Source of the DNA: DATKMG01 sp041476565
GTDB taxonomy: Bacteria > Acidobacteriota > Terriglobia > Versatilivoradales > Versatilivoraceae
NCBI GenBank assembly: GCA_041476565.1
Contig: JBGOTQ010000002.1
Coordinates: forward strand, 4,117 to 68,116
Reading direction: 5' to 3'
Length of the DNA stretch: 64,000 nucleotides
Shown one piece after another: positions 33,983 through 43,429 of the stretch. Positions within the stretch are counted from its first letter, which is position 1. Every line of letters starts with the position of its first letter. The notes beneath the pieces were generated by a model. It was not told the DNA's origin, did no database searches, and saw nothing but the letters and a program-made list of their open reading frames with translations. The translations under genes were made by a program, and so were the position numbers.

Positions 33983-35166
33983 GCCGAAGATTGCTTAGGA
34001 TTCAATACGGGCCCAGCCCGCTCGGCTAATTTCGAGTAAAGGGAGGCGTGCTTTCGCAGCATGTTGGCCACGGAGAATTCCTCCAGCGAGGCTCCGCTCC
34101 CTTGCCCAAGCCGTAGCCTAAGAGACTCATTACTTAGCAACTCCACAATTCTTTCGGCCATGGCTTCCAAATCTCCTGGAGCCACGAGAAATCCACTCTC
34201 ACCATTCTGGATGACTTCCGAGACCCCGTCAATATCATACGCGACCACAGGCAGGCCAGCCAACCTGGCTTCCACCAGAACCCTTGGCAACCCCTCCCAG
34301 AGCGACGTGAGAATGAAGACTTCGAAAACTCGCAGCAGTTCAGGGATATCTTTCCTCCATCCCATCAGCGTGACCACCGACTCGAGATGCAAATCTTGAA
34401 TCAGAGCTTCCAACTCGGGTCGGAGCTCCCCGTCTCCAACGACCAGGAATTTTAGGTTGGGCACACGGGCACTCACCATACCAGCCACCCTGAGAAGGTG
34501 ATCGAGGGCTTTAGGAGGCTTAAACCCCGCCACCGTTCCGACTATTCTAACTGATGCGTCGCATTCCGATTCCCTTTTCTTGGCTGCTTCGTCTCTGCCG
34601 ACCTCTAGAAAGGCATGTAGGTCAATGCCAGAACGAATCAACTCACAATCCTGCTTGTGGAGGATTCCGTAAGCCTCTCCTCTTTTCCAATTGTTTTTCG
34701 AAACAGCGATAAAGTGCTGGGTAATAATTGCTGTCAATTGTTCGGCCCAGATTAAGGGAAGTCTTTTCCAAAACGGATGTGCATCGCTGAATCCAAAGCC
34801 GTGATATGTGTGGATGATGGTAGGAACGCCACCAGCCCAAGCAGCCCATCGGCCCACGATCCCCGCCTTTGGGGTATGGGTATGAACGATGTCAGGCTTT
34901 TCGTTTTGGAGGATGTTTCGGATCTTCAAAATCGCTCTGAGATCTGTCCAGGCGCCTGATATGCCGACTCGCCTGGTGAGTTCAGGTACCACGTATTTCC
35001 TGACGTGAGTGATCGCAGCCAGCTCTTCAAATAATAGGCCTCCCTCGCCTGTTATGAGAATCTGCTCAAAAAGGTCCGGACTGAGCCCCCTGGAGAGGAA
35101 CAGTACCGCCTGTTGGGCCCCGCCCAAGTCCATGCGTGTAATGATTCGAGCAATTTTAACTTTCAT
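33979..35166 (-). CDS. GT4 family glycosyltransferase
   Basis: A 395-residue GT-B protein of family 4. The N-terminal half has RMDLGGAQQAVLFLSRGLSP and the VHTHTPKAGIVGRWAAWAGG segment; the C-terminal half has VVGDGELRPELEALIQDLHL, then SLWEGLPRVLVEARLAGLPV and VAYDIDGVSEVIQNGESGFL, the E-x7-E donor-sugar motif. The end binds the next gene by a four-base overlap. It resembles enzymes that act after undecaprenyl-phosphate priming in EPS or O-antigen synthesis. A 200-base inverted-repeat element separates it from the MraY-like gene upstream. Confidence 0.9.
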   Translation of the reverse strand: MKVKIARIITRMDLGGAQQAVLFLSRGLSPDLFEQILITGEGGLLFEELAAITHVRKYVVPELTRRVGISGAWTDLRAILKIRNILQNEKPDIVHTHTPKAGIVGRWAAWAGGVPTIIHTYHGFGFSDAHPFWKRLPLIWAEQLTAIITQHFIAVSKNNWKRGEAYGILHKQDCELIRSGIDLHAFLEVGRDEAAKKRESECDASVRIVGTVAGFKPPKALDHLLRVAGMVSARVPNLKFLVVGDGELRPELEALIQDLHLESVVTLMGWRKDIPELLRVFEVFILTSLWEGLPRVLVEARLAGLPVVAYDIDGVSEVIQNGESGFLVAPGDLEAMAERIVELLSNESLRLRLGQGSGASLEEFSVANMLRKHASLYSKLAERAGPVLNPKQSSA

Positions 35167-35177
35167 AGATCAGCTAT

Positions 35178-35372
35178 GGCCACGGAACCACACTGAAACA
35201 CACGGCGAACCTTGCAATCATGCCTTATCAGAAGCAGCGGTGTAGCCGTCCAAAGATATATGCGTGTCAGACCGAAAGCCTGGATTGTTTTTGGCCTCAG
35301 CCATAGTCTGAGTTAGAGGTAAAGCAGTACTCAAGGGCTTGCTTCCGTGTACTTCTGTGTGTTTCCGTGGCC
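35178..35372 (+). repeat. Non-coding element bounded by inverted repeats
   Basis: The left end reads GGCCACGGAACCACACTGAA then ACACACGG; the right end, reversed, reads GGCCACGGAAACACACAGAA then GTACACGG. About 28 bases match imperfectly across a 195-base span that holds no gene. The size and structure fit a MITE-like element. It fills nearly all the gap between the GT4 start and the MraY-like stop. Confidence 0.7.
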
Positions 35373-35375
35373 AGT

Positions 35376-36401
35376 TCACAGGGTCATGTCGATCTTCTTG
35401 AGGTAATACCCAATTGAAAGACCAACCAGCAAGACTAAGGAAGCTATAATCATGACACCCTTGGTGTTTACCTTGGTGACTATTAAGGCAATACCTCCGA
35501 GCACAGCAGCCGCGACGTAACTCGCGATAACCGTTTGTTCTACCGTAAGGCGCCATTTCCTAAGCCTTAGAGCAAAGTGATCGGGACTGCCCTGCATGAC
35601 CGGGATCCCACGCCGGTACCGGATGTACATGACCAGGAGCATGTCGAAGATGGGTACTCCAAGAATCAGGAGTGGTGCTATCACTCCCAAAAGGCTGACC
35701 CTTGTATAGGCACCGTTCATGGACAATGCTGCAAGCATCAGACCGATGAACAAGCTTCCAGTGTCGCCAAGATAAATCTTTGCCGGCGCAAAGTTATATC
35801 GCAAAAACCCCAGAAGACTGCCGGCCAATGCGATAGAAAGAGGGACAATGAGTTCCCGTCCGCTGCGGTAGTTGACAACAACCAGAATCCCTGCGGCTAC
35901 TGCCCCTACTCCCGGGGCCAGGCCGTCCATAATGTCGATCAGGTTAAAAGCATTGGTAATCGCTACAACCCAAAGCAAGGTTAGTGGAATGGCCACCCAC
36001 AACGGAAGCAACGAGAGCTTAATATAGATTGAGGCTTTGACCAATACAGCAGCAGCAATAAACTCTCCCAGAAGTTTCTCTCTGGGAGTAAGCACACCAA
36101 AATCATCAATCAGGCCCAGGATGACAATGATCGCGCCCGCCAGGAGGATACCCAGGACTTCGCGGCTGTATTGGTATATGAGGCCAGTGGTCAGGAGGAA
36201 CGAAAGGTACACGGCTAATCCACCGAGATAAGGAATCGGCTCCGCTTGCTGCTTCAATGGGCCCGAGGGTTTGTCAACGATGCCGAACTTGAGGGCTGCT
36301 TGGCGAAAAAGAGGGGTTAGATACAGCGACAAAAGAAAGGCAAGCAGGAACGTCGTTAAATAAAGTAATACCTCGAGTTTTTCAATCCAATCGTGGGTCA
36401 C
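35376..36401 (-). CDS. MraY/WecA-like undecaprenyl-phosphate sugar-1-phosphate transferase
   Basis: A 341-residue integral membrane enzyme with about ten helices and a GTG start. It loads a HexNAc-1-phosphate onto undecaprenyl phosphate. GLIDDFG has the Asp pair at 99-100; NAFNLIDIMDGL has the Asn and Asp residues at 150-159; YLGDTGSLFIG follows near residue 217, and GSPDHFALRLRK holds the His of the last cytoplasmic loop near 280. The order fits WecA/TagO better than MraY, and the location in a glycosyltransferase cluster agrees. It most likely starts the assembly of the surface polysaccharide encoded around it. Its stop codon lies 4 bases from the inverted-repeat element. Confidence 0.9.
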   Translation of the reverse strand: MTHDWIEKLEVLLYLTTFLLAFLLSLYLTPLFRQAALKFGIVDKPSGPLKQQAEPIPYLGGLAVYLSFLLTTGLIYQYSREVLGILLAGAIIVILGLIDDFGVLTPREKLLGEFIAAAVLVKASIYIKLSLLPLWVAIPLTLLWVVAITNAFNLIDIMDGLAPGVGAVAAGILVVVNYRSGRELIVPLSIALAGSLLGFLRYNFAPAKIYLGDTGSLFIGLMLAALSMNGAYTRVSLLGVIAPLLILGVPIFDMLLVMYIRYRRGIPVMQGSPDHFALRLRKWRLTVEQTVIASYVAAAVLGGIALIVTKVNTKGVMIIASLVLLVGLSIGYYLKKIDMTL

Positions 36402-36488
36402 GATTTAGAACCGTAGGAACTATCCAATCAACCGGCCTCAGATTTGAGCTGGTGAGTCCCAATAACCGGATCTCCTCCTTGTTTCGAT

Positions 36489-38441
36489 CTATCGGACAAA
36501 ATAAGACAAATAGGATGAAAATCCCCAGCACCCAAGCAACCCATAGACAAGGGCACGCATGATCCTGCCACGCAGCAAGAGGTCAAAGCCCGCAGCTCCC
36601 AAGATCGCATAGCACACCAGGAGACCTAGGGTATAGCTGGCCTTGACTGTACTGTAGATTGGAACGGTCACAAAGATGTAGAGCATAGCCACAACAAAAA
36701 TCAAGGTACAAAGGGTCGCCAACAAAAGAGGCAACCTTTCTTCTCGGCTCCTCCCAGTTGCAATTGAGACAACTCCAAGCAAAATTCCAATCATTGGTAC
36801 AAGGGAGAGCAGTATCCCAGACAGCATAAAGTCATAATCCCAGGGCGGCCGGGATTCGTATCGGACAATCGAGCTCAAGTAACCATCGGCCCAAAAGGTT
36901 GAATACAAACCGTCCCAAAATCCCACACAAGCAGAGTAGATTGGCTGTCGAAGGGAGTCCCCGAATCTGGTCAACTGTCCTATGGTTCGATATCCTGGAT
37001 CCTGCCACCAAACTATTGTCCGACTCTGATCCCATCCTCCAATAAACACCCGACCCAGCTTAATGTAGTTACGGAAATAGTACCATCCGGATAGAATGGA
37101 AATTGTGAGAAGGTAAATGGCGATCGCCTTGGTTTTGGAAAAAGGAGCCAGGCTAGAGCTCTTCATACAAAGGATAAAGAAAAGCAAAATCGGGAACACC
37201 AAAAGGATGGCTGACACCTTGGTGAGCAATGCCAGTCCTAGGAAGAAGCCCGTAACAAAGGCAACTTTCCTGACATGTTCCCACCCTCCTCTCTTCAGCA
37301 TGGCAAAGGATGCCACTAACGCAGCACTGGAGAACAGCCCCGCAGTTGGCTCGTTCCCAATCCCCTGGCTAATATAAAGGTTCATGGGGACAAGGCCACC
37401 CACGAGCATCCCCAAACACTGCAAGTCATTTCTATTCGGGAATACACTTCGAACAGCCATGTAACACAGTTGAATCTGGATTCCGCCGCATAACAAAGGG
37501 ATGATACGGAGGAGCTTAATAACCGTTCCAATGTCATAGAATGTAGAAAACCAGGAGTAAAGTGGAGCAGACAAATAATAGTAGAGTGGGGACTGGAACA
37601 TTTGCCAGCCTTCTGTCGCCAAAGGCGCCTGTCGCTGCCTTACCACGTAGAGGATGTATTCAATGTGCCCCCTTGTGTCGAAGCCGATGGTCTCAGGAAT
37701 CTTGAGAATGTTGTTGCATGCCAATACCATCCAGGCGAGAAGGAGGATCCAACGCAACCAGCTGGCATTGATACGTGCCACGATATTCCGTGAGCTGTGG
37801 TTCTTTCTGTGAAGGAGAATCGTTAAGCAAAATACCCCCAGGAAGACAGCTGAATAAATGGTCAACCGCGAAAGCAGGGCGGCTGAAGGGCTCGGAAAAC
37901 GACGTGAGATGTCCGGATATTGCACTTGGTCAGCAGGAATTGCATTCACCCATTCGATCTCGTCTAAGCTGGCTTCCCAGTTTGGTCCTGTTCCGACATC
38001 TAGCCCATGGACATAGGCAAGGACTGCGACCGGCGCATTATAGTTCGTCGCGTGAATTCGCACCTCATGCTGTCCTTGAGTTATGAAGGCAGTGATGTCG
38101 ATAATGACGGGATCCTTCCAGGACGTGGGTTGCAGGTCAGGGTGTAGCTCTTGGCCGTCGAGATAAACTTCTGATTTCCTGAATGTCCAAATGCGAAGGA
38201 CAGCCTCGTGCAGGGGCCGATCGATAGTGAATTTTCTCCTGAAAATCACACTCTGGAAGCTAGGTGGACGCCTATACAGGCTCATGGGTTTCGGTATCCT
38301 GATCCAGGTTCCTCGACTGCGGGGTAGAAGCATGGCGAGATCGGGGTTTGCGAGCCATCGGGACATCGGATGCCAAAGGAGTATTGCTCCTAAGAAGCAA
38401 CCCCCAACCAGAATAGACCAATGGTGAGAATGCCGGTTCAC
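36489..38441 (-). CDS. GT-C-type membrane protein with N-terminal beta-sandwich domain
   Basis: A 650-residue protein with a GTG start. After an N-terminal membrane helix (about 10-27), residues 45-185 form a beta-rich periplasmic domain resembling a galactose-binding fold: FRRKFTIDRPLHEAVLRIWT, VYLDGQELHPDLQPTSWKDP and VIIDITAFITQGQHEVRI. About ten membrane helices follow from residue 195, with GFDTRGHIEYILYVVRQRQA then PLATEGWQMFQSPLYYYL as the GT-C donor loop. A galactose-binding-like front end before the GT-C core is uncommon and may hold the acceptor. It is the last gene of the run beginning at 41143. Confidence 0.72.
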   Translation of the reverse strand: MNRHSHHWSILVGGCFLGAILLWHPMSRWLANPDLAMLLPRSRGTWIRIPKPMSLYRRPPSFQSVIFRRKFTIDRPLHEAVLRIWTFRKSEVYLDGQELHPDLQPTSWKDPVIIDITAFITQGQHEVRIHATNYNAPVAVLAYVHGLDVGTGPNWEASLDEIEWVNAIPADQVQYPDISRRFPSPSAALLSRLTIYSAVFLGVFCLTILLHRKNHSSRNIVARINASWLRWILLLAWMVLACNNILKIPETIGFDTRGHIEYILYVVRQRQAPLATEGWQMFQSPLYYYLSAPLYSWFSTFYDIGTVIKLLRIIPLLCGGIQIQLCYMAVRSVFPNRNDLQCLGMLVGGLVPMNLYISQGIGNEPTAGLFSSAALVASFAMLKRGGWEHVRKVAFVTGFFLGLALLTKVSAILLVFPILLFFILCMKSSSLAPFSKTKAIAIYLLTISILSGWYYFRNYIKLGRVFIGGWDQSRTIVWWQDPGYRTIGQLTRFGDSLRQPIYSACVGFWDGLYSTFWADGYLSSIVRYESRPPWDYDFMLSGILLSLVPMIGILLGVVSIATGRSREERLPLLLATLCTLIFVVAMLYIFVTVPIYSTVKASYTLGLLVCYAILGAAGFDLLLRGRIMRALVYGLLGCWGFSSYLSYFVR

Positions 38442-38515
38442 TTAGCTACCATTTCTGCTCAAAACAAAACAGCCCGAAGGAAGTGCATTTTGGTCCAAGT
38501 ATCTCCAGCCAAGTC

Positions 38516-39595
38516 CTAATTGCTTACAGTCCTTGTGAATGCTGCATCGAGCAAAAAGGACAGCAACTTAGGGGCGGTGACTTGTAGACAGTACCTGGTC
38601 TCCACCTTCTTGCGGCCTGCTCTCCCCATGGCCAGGCGCAATTCTGAGTTCAAACCCAACTGAGCCAGGCATTCTACCCATTGACTTGTTGACGAAGCGA
38701 AAAATCCATTGATGCCATGCTCTACAATTTGTCGATTCGCTCCGACCGGCGACGCAACCACCGGGAGCCCGCAGGCCATATACTGAATCAATTTGTATCC
38801 GCACTTGCCCTGCGCCCAGAGGTCGTCGGGTAAGGGCATAATTCCGACGTCAAAACGTTGGATACTGGATACCTCGGTATCCTCAGACCAGTCCCAATGT
38901 TCGATAGGAATCCGACGGAGTGCCGCTCGCCCTGCTCCCACCACAACCAGACGGAATCCTCCAGGGATGCTAAGTTCCTCAAGGGCCTGTTGGATGAGCA
39001 GTAAATATGGACTCGTGACAGGAGTTCCTATCCAGCCGATCGTGAAGTCTTTCCCATGCTGCTGCACGTCTTTCGGGAATTTCTGTAAATCGATCACGCT
39101 GGGCAGTATCTCCACCCGCTGGGCACGAGAGCTCTCTGCCTTCTCGGCTAGATAGTTGTTGCCTACCACAACTAAGCTTGCATTGCGCATCACAACATCG
39201 ATTTTGTGCCTCAATACCAAACGTGAAACCGGATTCCTGCTCAAGTCGTATCGATGAAAAACCGCATCATCATAATCGACGACATATGGGATTCTCAGCC
39301 AGTTCAAAGTTCGTTCCGCCCAGGCAGGAAACCAAGGCCATAGCTCCTTTTCAATCCAAAGCAGGTCGAACTGGCCGCTTTTGAGAATTACGACGACTCT
39401 TTTCAGATAGGCCTTCCCAATCGAGGGCCAGTTTCTGCCCCTGCCAGAATATAGGTCTCGGACGTAGTCGTCTCCCATTAGTGGCGCAACCGTGACTTCC
39501 ACTCCGTGCGTTTTCAAATACGAAAGGTACTGATAAGAGCGGACACGACTGCTGGCCCCTAGTGGGCCATACCGACTTAACAATAAGCAGTTCAT
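38516..39595 (-). CDS. GT4 family glycosyltransferase
   Basis: A 359-residue GT-B enzyme. It opens MNCLLLSRYGPLGASSRVRS, then YLSYLKTHGVEVTVAPLMGD, which is a typical acceptor-domain start. The donor half shows TIGWIGTPVTSPYLLLIQQA and YKLIQYMACGLPVVASPVGA with NRQIVEHGINGFF, although the first Glu of the E-x7-E motif is replaced by Gln in IQYMACG. The gap to the upstream methyltransferase is 13 bases. It belongs to the same transcription run as the GT2 and methyltransferase genes from 41143 down. Confidence 0.85.
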   Translation of the reverse strand: MNCLLLSRYGPLGASSRVRSYQYLSYLKTHGVEVTVAPLMGDDYVRDLYSGRGRNWPSIGKAYLKRVVVILKSGQFDLLWIEKELWPWFPAWAERTLNWLRIPYVVDYDDAVFHRYDLSRNPVSRLVLRHKIDVVMRNASLVVVGNNYLAEKAESSRAQRVEILPSVIDLQKFPKDVQQHGKDFTIGWIGTPVTSPYLLLIQQALEELSIPGGFRLVVVGAGRAALRRIPIEHWDWSEDTEVSSIQRFDVGIMPLPDDLWAQGKCGYKLIQYMACGLPVVASPVGANRQIVEHGINGFFASSTSQWVECLAQLGLNSELRLAMGRAGRKKVETRYCLQVTAPKLLSFLLDAAFTRTVSN

Positions 39596-39608
39596 TTCAT
39601 AGTCAGTT

Positions 39609-40211
39609 TCAACATCTTCTCAAGCGGAAACAGATCTCGTAGCAAGGAAAGATATAACAACAATTCTCTTCATAGAACTCTTTGGTGTATCGATTCAGGT
39701 TGAAGATCGCCTGGAGAATCCTTTTGACACCGTGCCGGAAATAAAAAGGGGGCGAAGATTTAAAAACCAAGCGGGCCTCCTCCAGAGAAAAAAGGTCCTG
39801 CCGAGAGTAATTTGGCACTTTCCTGCGGAACAATGGATCTTTGGCAAAGTAGGAGAAGCTATACAGCCCGAAAAAGCTCCGGTGAGTGAAATCAGAGTAA
39901 TAGTAGGGGTTTGAGAAATGGGGCACTGAAATTTGGACGATTCCTCCCGGCCTGAGAACTCTAGCGATTTCGGTCATGAGCAACCCGACGTCATGGACGT
40001 GTTCGAAAAAATGATGCGAATGAACCTGAATAATCGATTGGTTCTTCACTTCACGCAGCACTTCGTAGATGTCACCGACAATATCCACGCAATCATAGTC
40101 AATGATGTCAATGCCTATAGAGTGGGAAAGGCGCTTACGAGAACCACAACCCAGTTCCAGGATGCCATCTTCCAATCCAGGCAAAAGGTTCTTCTTGTCC
40201 AAGATGCTCAT
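39609..40211 (-). CDS. Class I SAM-dependent methyltransferase
   Basis: A 200-residue protein. Motif I is GILELGCGSRKRLSHSIGID, motif II VDIVGDIYEVL, then VHSHHFFEHVHDVGLLMTEI and ARVLRPGGIVQISVPHFSNP. The HSHHFFEH run where most family members have a single N/H-x-L-E-H is unusual. The start overlaps the stop of the GT2 gene (ATGA), which points to joint translation and a shared step in sugar modification. The exact methyl acceptor is unknown. Confidence 0.83.
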   Translation of the reverse strand: MSILDKKNLLPGLEDGILELGCGSRKRLSHSIGIDIIDYDCVDIVGDIYEVLREVKNQSIIQVHSHHFFEHVHDVGLLMTEIARVLRPGGIVQISVPHFSNPYYYSDFTHRSFFGLYSFSYFAKDPLFRRKVPNYSRQDLFSLEEARLVFKSSPPFYFRHGVKRILQAIFNLNRYTKEFYEENCCYIFPCYEICFRLRRC

Positions 40212-41143
40212 GGCAAGTTCCGGGTCAGAAAAGACCCAATGAAATAACCATACCCCCCAAAGGTCTCCTTGAGTCTTGACGATGAAAAAGTAAGAATTCC
40301 CCAGATTAGACGGGTCGTGAGTTCTAGAGTCAAAGTCAACACTAAAAGGGTCATGGCTTCCAAGTAAGAGAAGTGCTTATATCCGTAAAGTATCCTGCTT
40401 TGAAGGGAATAATAAAGTCGCTTTGATCTTACCTGTTCAGAACTGCCTCCACCCTTGTGATATATGGAGGTGTCTGCCAAGAAATAGGAAGAGTACCCTT
40501 TCTCCTTGGCGCGCAACGAAAAATCAACCTCCTCAAAATAGACGAAAAATCTCTCATCAAACCCATTCAACCCCTCGAACAGTTCGCGTCTTACCAGGAA
40601 GTAGGCTCCAATTACCTGCTCAACTTCTCGACTGCGAATGCACTCCTCAGGACCCATCAAGTGGGGTGGAAAAAGACCGGGCAGAACATGGCTGAGACGA
40701 GTCATCTTTCCAAAGAGGATCCTCAACGTGGGAAAGCGCGCACAGGATGTCATCGGAGAACCTGCTTCATTTACCAGCCGCACTCCGCAAATGCCCACCA
40801 TGGCATGGCCAGGATCGGTCAGGAAAGCGATTGACTCTCCAAGTGTGTTCTCGAACAGGATGGTGTCGGGATTCAGGAAAAGCAGGTAGTCGCCATTCGA
40901 TTCACGTGCTCCCTGGTTGCATGCCACCGCAAAACCGCGATTGACCACGTTGTTGATAAGCAACAAAGGCAGATCGAGGGTTTCGAGGGCATCGGCCGAG
41001 TGGTCATTGGAAGCGTTGTCGACCACAACCACGCGGCGCAGTTCCCACTCATTCTTCTTGCACATCACAACCGATTCAAGGCATTGGCGCAGGCAATGAC
41101 CGGAATTCCAATTTACAATAATGACATCGACAGAGACACCCAT
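40208..41143 (-). CDS. GT2 glycosyltransferase (rhamnosyltransferase-like)
   Basis: A 311-residue GT2 enzyme. The N-terminus has VDVIIVNWNSGHCLRQCLES and VVVDNASNDHSADALE, then NNVVNRGFAVACNQGARESN and YLLFLNPDTILFENTLGE, with the D-x-D-like NPDT. ARGYFLVRRELFEGLNGFDE-like and FFVYFEEVDFSLRAKEKGYS segments complete the WbbL-type pattern. A hydrophobic stretch at about 265-285 suggests membrane association. It overlaps the next methyltransferase by four bases. Rhamnose specificity is the family tendency and not proven. Confidence 0.88.
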   Translation of the reverse strand: MGVSVDVIIVNWNSGHCLRQCLESVVMCKKNEWELRRVVVVDNASNDHSADALETLDLPLLLINNVVNRGFAVACNQGARESNGDYLLFLNPDTILFENTLGESIAFLTDPGHAMVGICGVRLVNEAGSPMTSCARFPTLRILFGKMTRLSHVLPGLFPPHLMGPEECIRSREVEQVIGAYFLVRRELFEGLNGFDERFFVYFEEVDFSLRAKEKGYSSYFLADTSIYHKGGGSSEQVRSKRLYYSLQSRILYGYKHFSYLEAMTLLVLTLTLELTTRLIWGILTFSSSRLKETFGGYGYFIGSFLTRNLP

Positions 41144-41243
41144 TATTTAGTCGTCCCTTCGCACTCCTAGTTATTAATGGTTGAGGATTTGAAAGGACGC
41201 CTTATAGAAAGCGCTCCCTGGCTCAGCGACCTTTGACAAGACA

Positions 41244-41263
41244 AGCCTTTCTTCGGAGAAAGG
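41244..41263 (-). terminator. Perfect hairpin after a GT2 gene, weak terminator candidate
   Basis: GCCTTTCT and AGAAAGGC pair over eight bases around a TCGG loop, 75 bases past the stop of the GT2 gene that ends at 41339. No T-run follows on the minus strand, so it is only a possible terminator or processing site. Confidence 0.4.
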
Positions 41264-41338
41264 CTCACAGAAACGACGCAATCCCCGATGTGGTAGCCAC
41301 ATTCCAACTGACGTTCACCATACTGAGAGATTCTGGCA

Positions 41339-42310
41339 TCAGTGTTTCTTGATCAACAAATCCTTTAGTACACTCTGAAATCCATTGGAATAGCGGAAAT
41401 AGCGGCCCGTGACGATTTCGGCAAGAACCTTGGTAATACGTCTCCATCGCTGGTCCGGAAGACTAGCACGGAACTGAATGTGGGTAGTCTTTTCTTCGAT
41501 ACGAGATAGAACCTGGCACGCACCTATAGAAGGATGCTCCAATAACCTTTTGCGGAGCAACTCGAGTTGGTGGCAGTATGTTTTGTACGGAGTGAAGTTC
41601 AAGGTTTTGTGTTCAATCCACTTCTGCATTGGCTCACGTAAGATAGCCCCTACCTGATTTGAGGAGTGCTGACGGTAAAGAATCAGCCGATCTGGAATTG
41701 CAGCAATACGAGCCTGAGAGCCTATCATCAAGGCAATCCAACCGTCATGTAGCCACGCCGGTGGAATCGGGAGAAGCAGTTCTCTGAAGCTCGAGCGCAA
41801 AGCAAGCGTCGCACCAGCCACCACATTATGCCGAAACAACACCTCAAGCTCTTGTCCCTTACTCATACGTTTCTGCTCCGACATGCTGAAGCCCAAAGCC
41901 TGCCAGAGAGTATAACCCAAGGGGGCAAGCGTGGCGTCCACCAGTTCAGCGTCGCTGAAGACGGCTCCGATTTTGGGGGACGACTGGAAGGCAGCCTCCA
42001 ACACCGCAAGCTTCTTTGGCCGCCAGACATCATCCTGGTCAGACAAAACAATGACGTCCCCCTGACAGAGGCCAATCGCCCGATCGAAGTTCCGGGTGGT
42101 TCCCATTGTTTCTGCATTGATTGTCACACGGACTGGGAAGGTTGCCCTGGCAGCAAAACGCCTGGCGATAGCCACCGTATTGTCTTGCGAGACATCGTCG
42201 CAGATAATCAGTTCGTCCGGAAGGCGCGTCTGGGCGGCAATGCTATTTAGCTGATCCGGCAAATAGCCGGATCCATTATAAGTACACAATGCGACAGACA
42301 GGTTGAACAT
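41339..42310 (-). CDS. GT2 glycosyltransferase
   Basis: From the ATG at 42310 the protein has 323 residues, opening MFNLSVALCTYNGSGYLPDQ, then LIICDDVSQDNTVAIARRFA and GDVIVLSDQDDVWRPKKLAV. The S-D-Q-D-D-V-W motif marks the rhamnosyltransferase-like RfbF/WbbL-type branch of GT2. The frame extends 14 codons further upstream, but a CAT-preceded start there is less likely than the one chosen. It lies 54 bases after the stop of the methyltransferase gene. A 195-base non-coding gap with a hairpin follows. Confidence 0.88.
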   Translation of the reverse strand: MFNLSVALCTYNGSGYLPDQLNSIAAQTRLPDELIICDDVSQDNTVAIARRFAARATFPVRVTINAETMGTTRNFDRAIGLCQGDVIVLSDQDDVWRPKKLAVLEAAFQSSPKIGAVFSDAELVDATLAPLGYTLWQALGFSMSEQKRMSKGQELEVLFRHNVVAGATLALRSSFRELLLPIPPAWLHDGWIALMIGSQARIAAIPDRLILYRQHSSNQVGAILREPMQKWIEHKTLNFTPYKTYCHQLELLRKRLLEHPSIGACQVLSRIEEKTTHIQFRASLPDQRWRRITKVLAEIVTGRYFRYSNGFQSVLKDLLIKKH

Positions 42311-42364
42311 GTGACTTGGGTAAATGAGCTTTTTGGGTTCTACTCCCCCCAAGCGATCAGACGG

Positions 42365-43351
42365 CTAGGCTCGTTTCTTGCAGATGGCCATGACGAAATC
42401 ACTTCCAACCTCCTTACTCGCCATCAACAGGTCCTCCGCCTCAAAGCAAAACTGTAGGAGACTTTTTGTTTCAGGTTCCAGGCTTTGGAAGTTGTGAGCG
42501 ATGCCGTGAAACAGCATGTGCAGGAGAGTTCCGCCGTACTCTTTGAATTCTACGATTTCGAACGTCCGCCTAAGAAGTTCAGGTATCTGCGCAGATTCCG
42601 GGGCCTCTGACGGGTCGGACAAAACCATACTCAAGCGGCTTGGTCTGACCACGGTGGTCTTGACACGTCCTGTCCCCCATTCTCTCCTGTAGCTTTGTGG
42701 CAACAGCGTCAATAAGGCCTCGATTGCTTCAAGCTGGCGAGCTGTCCATTGAAACCTGCATGGTCCTACGAACTCATTGACGAAGAAGAGTCCATCGGAC
42801 TTCAGTGCCCGATTAATCCGGGCCAGCACCGTGGAAACTGGGGAGCAATGATGAAGCGACTGGTTCACCCACGCTACATCATACTGCTCCTCTGAGTAGT
42901 CGATCTTCCCTACGTCACCGATATGAAAATCGATGACATCCCCCAATTTCATTTGTTGGGCCTTTTCGTAGGCTCTTTCGACCCTCTCCAGAGAGATATC
43001 GTAGGCTTGAATACTGTGGAATCCTCCCAATTGAGCAAAGACAAGTTCATGCTCTCCGGTGCCACAACCGAGGGAGAGCGCTTTCAGCCCCACTCTGCCG
43101 GCGAGGTACTTGCTATGCAAATAGTGCTCGAAGCCGAGCTCTTTCTCTCCGGTAACGAGGAGACTCCACCTTTTTCTCACTTCGGGTATGTCCCACCAGT
43201 GAATCGGTGGACTCTGGATATGTTGCCACGAGATGGTAGTTTTCTCTGTTCGACTCTTCAGGATCTGCGACAACGTTTTTCTCATTTTGGTCGGTTGAAG
43301 TTGCCTGACAAGTCTGAACAGATCTCCAGTATTGATCAGGTTATCGAACAT
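42365..43351 (-). CDS. Class I SAM-dependent methyltransferase
   Basis: A 328-residue protein. After about 90 helical residues containing WDIPEVRKRWSLLVTGEKEL, motif I is KALSLGCGTGEHELVFAQLG, strand 2 ends QAYDISLERVERAYEKAQQM, motif II region is DVAWVNQSLHHCSPVSTVLA and NRALKSDGLFFVNEFVGPCR follows. The long C-terminus (about 200-328) probably forms the substrate lid. It is one of eight methyltransferases in the cluster. The substrate is not evident. Confidence 0.84.
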   Translation of the reverse strand: MFDNLINTGDLFRLVRQLQPTKMRKTLSQILKSRTEKTTISWQHIQSPPIHWWDIPEVRKRWSLLVTGEKELGFEHYLHSKYLAGRVGLKALSLGCGTGEHELVFAQLGGFHSIQAYDISLERVERAYEKAQQMKLGDVIDFHIGDVGKIDYSEEQYDVAWVNQSLHHCSPVSTVLARINRALKSDGLFFVNEFVGPCRFQWTARQLEAIEALLTLLPQSYRREWGTGRVKTTVVRPSRLSMVLSDPSEAPESAQIPELLRRTFEIVEFKEYGGTLLHMLFHGIAHNFQSLEPETKSLLQFCFEAEDLLMASKEVGSDFVMAICKKRA

Positions 43352-43429
43352 CGATAAGACCCCGAAGAACCAAGTGTGGCTACCAGTGTCACGAGCGAAC
43401 TAAGGGAGACATGTTTTCTGGTGACAATC

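Noticed and set aside
41290..41310. Further copy of repeat A (GTGGTAGCCAC)
   Set aside because: Only an 11-base palindrome is shared; the edges and spacer of repeat A are absent.
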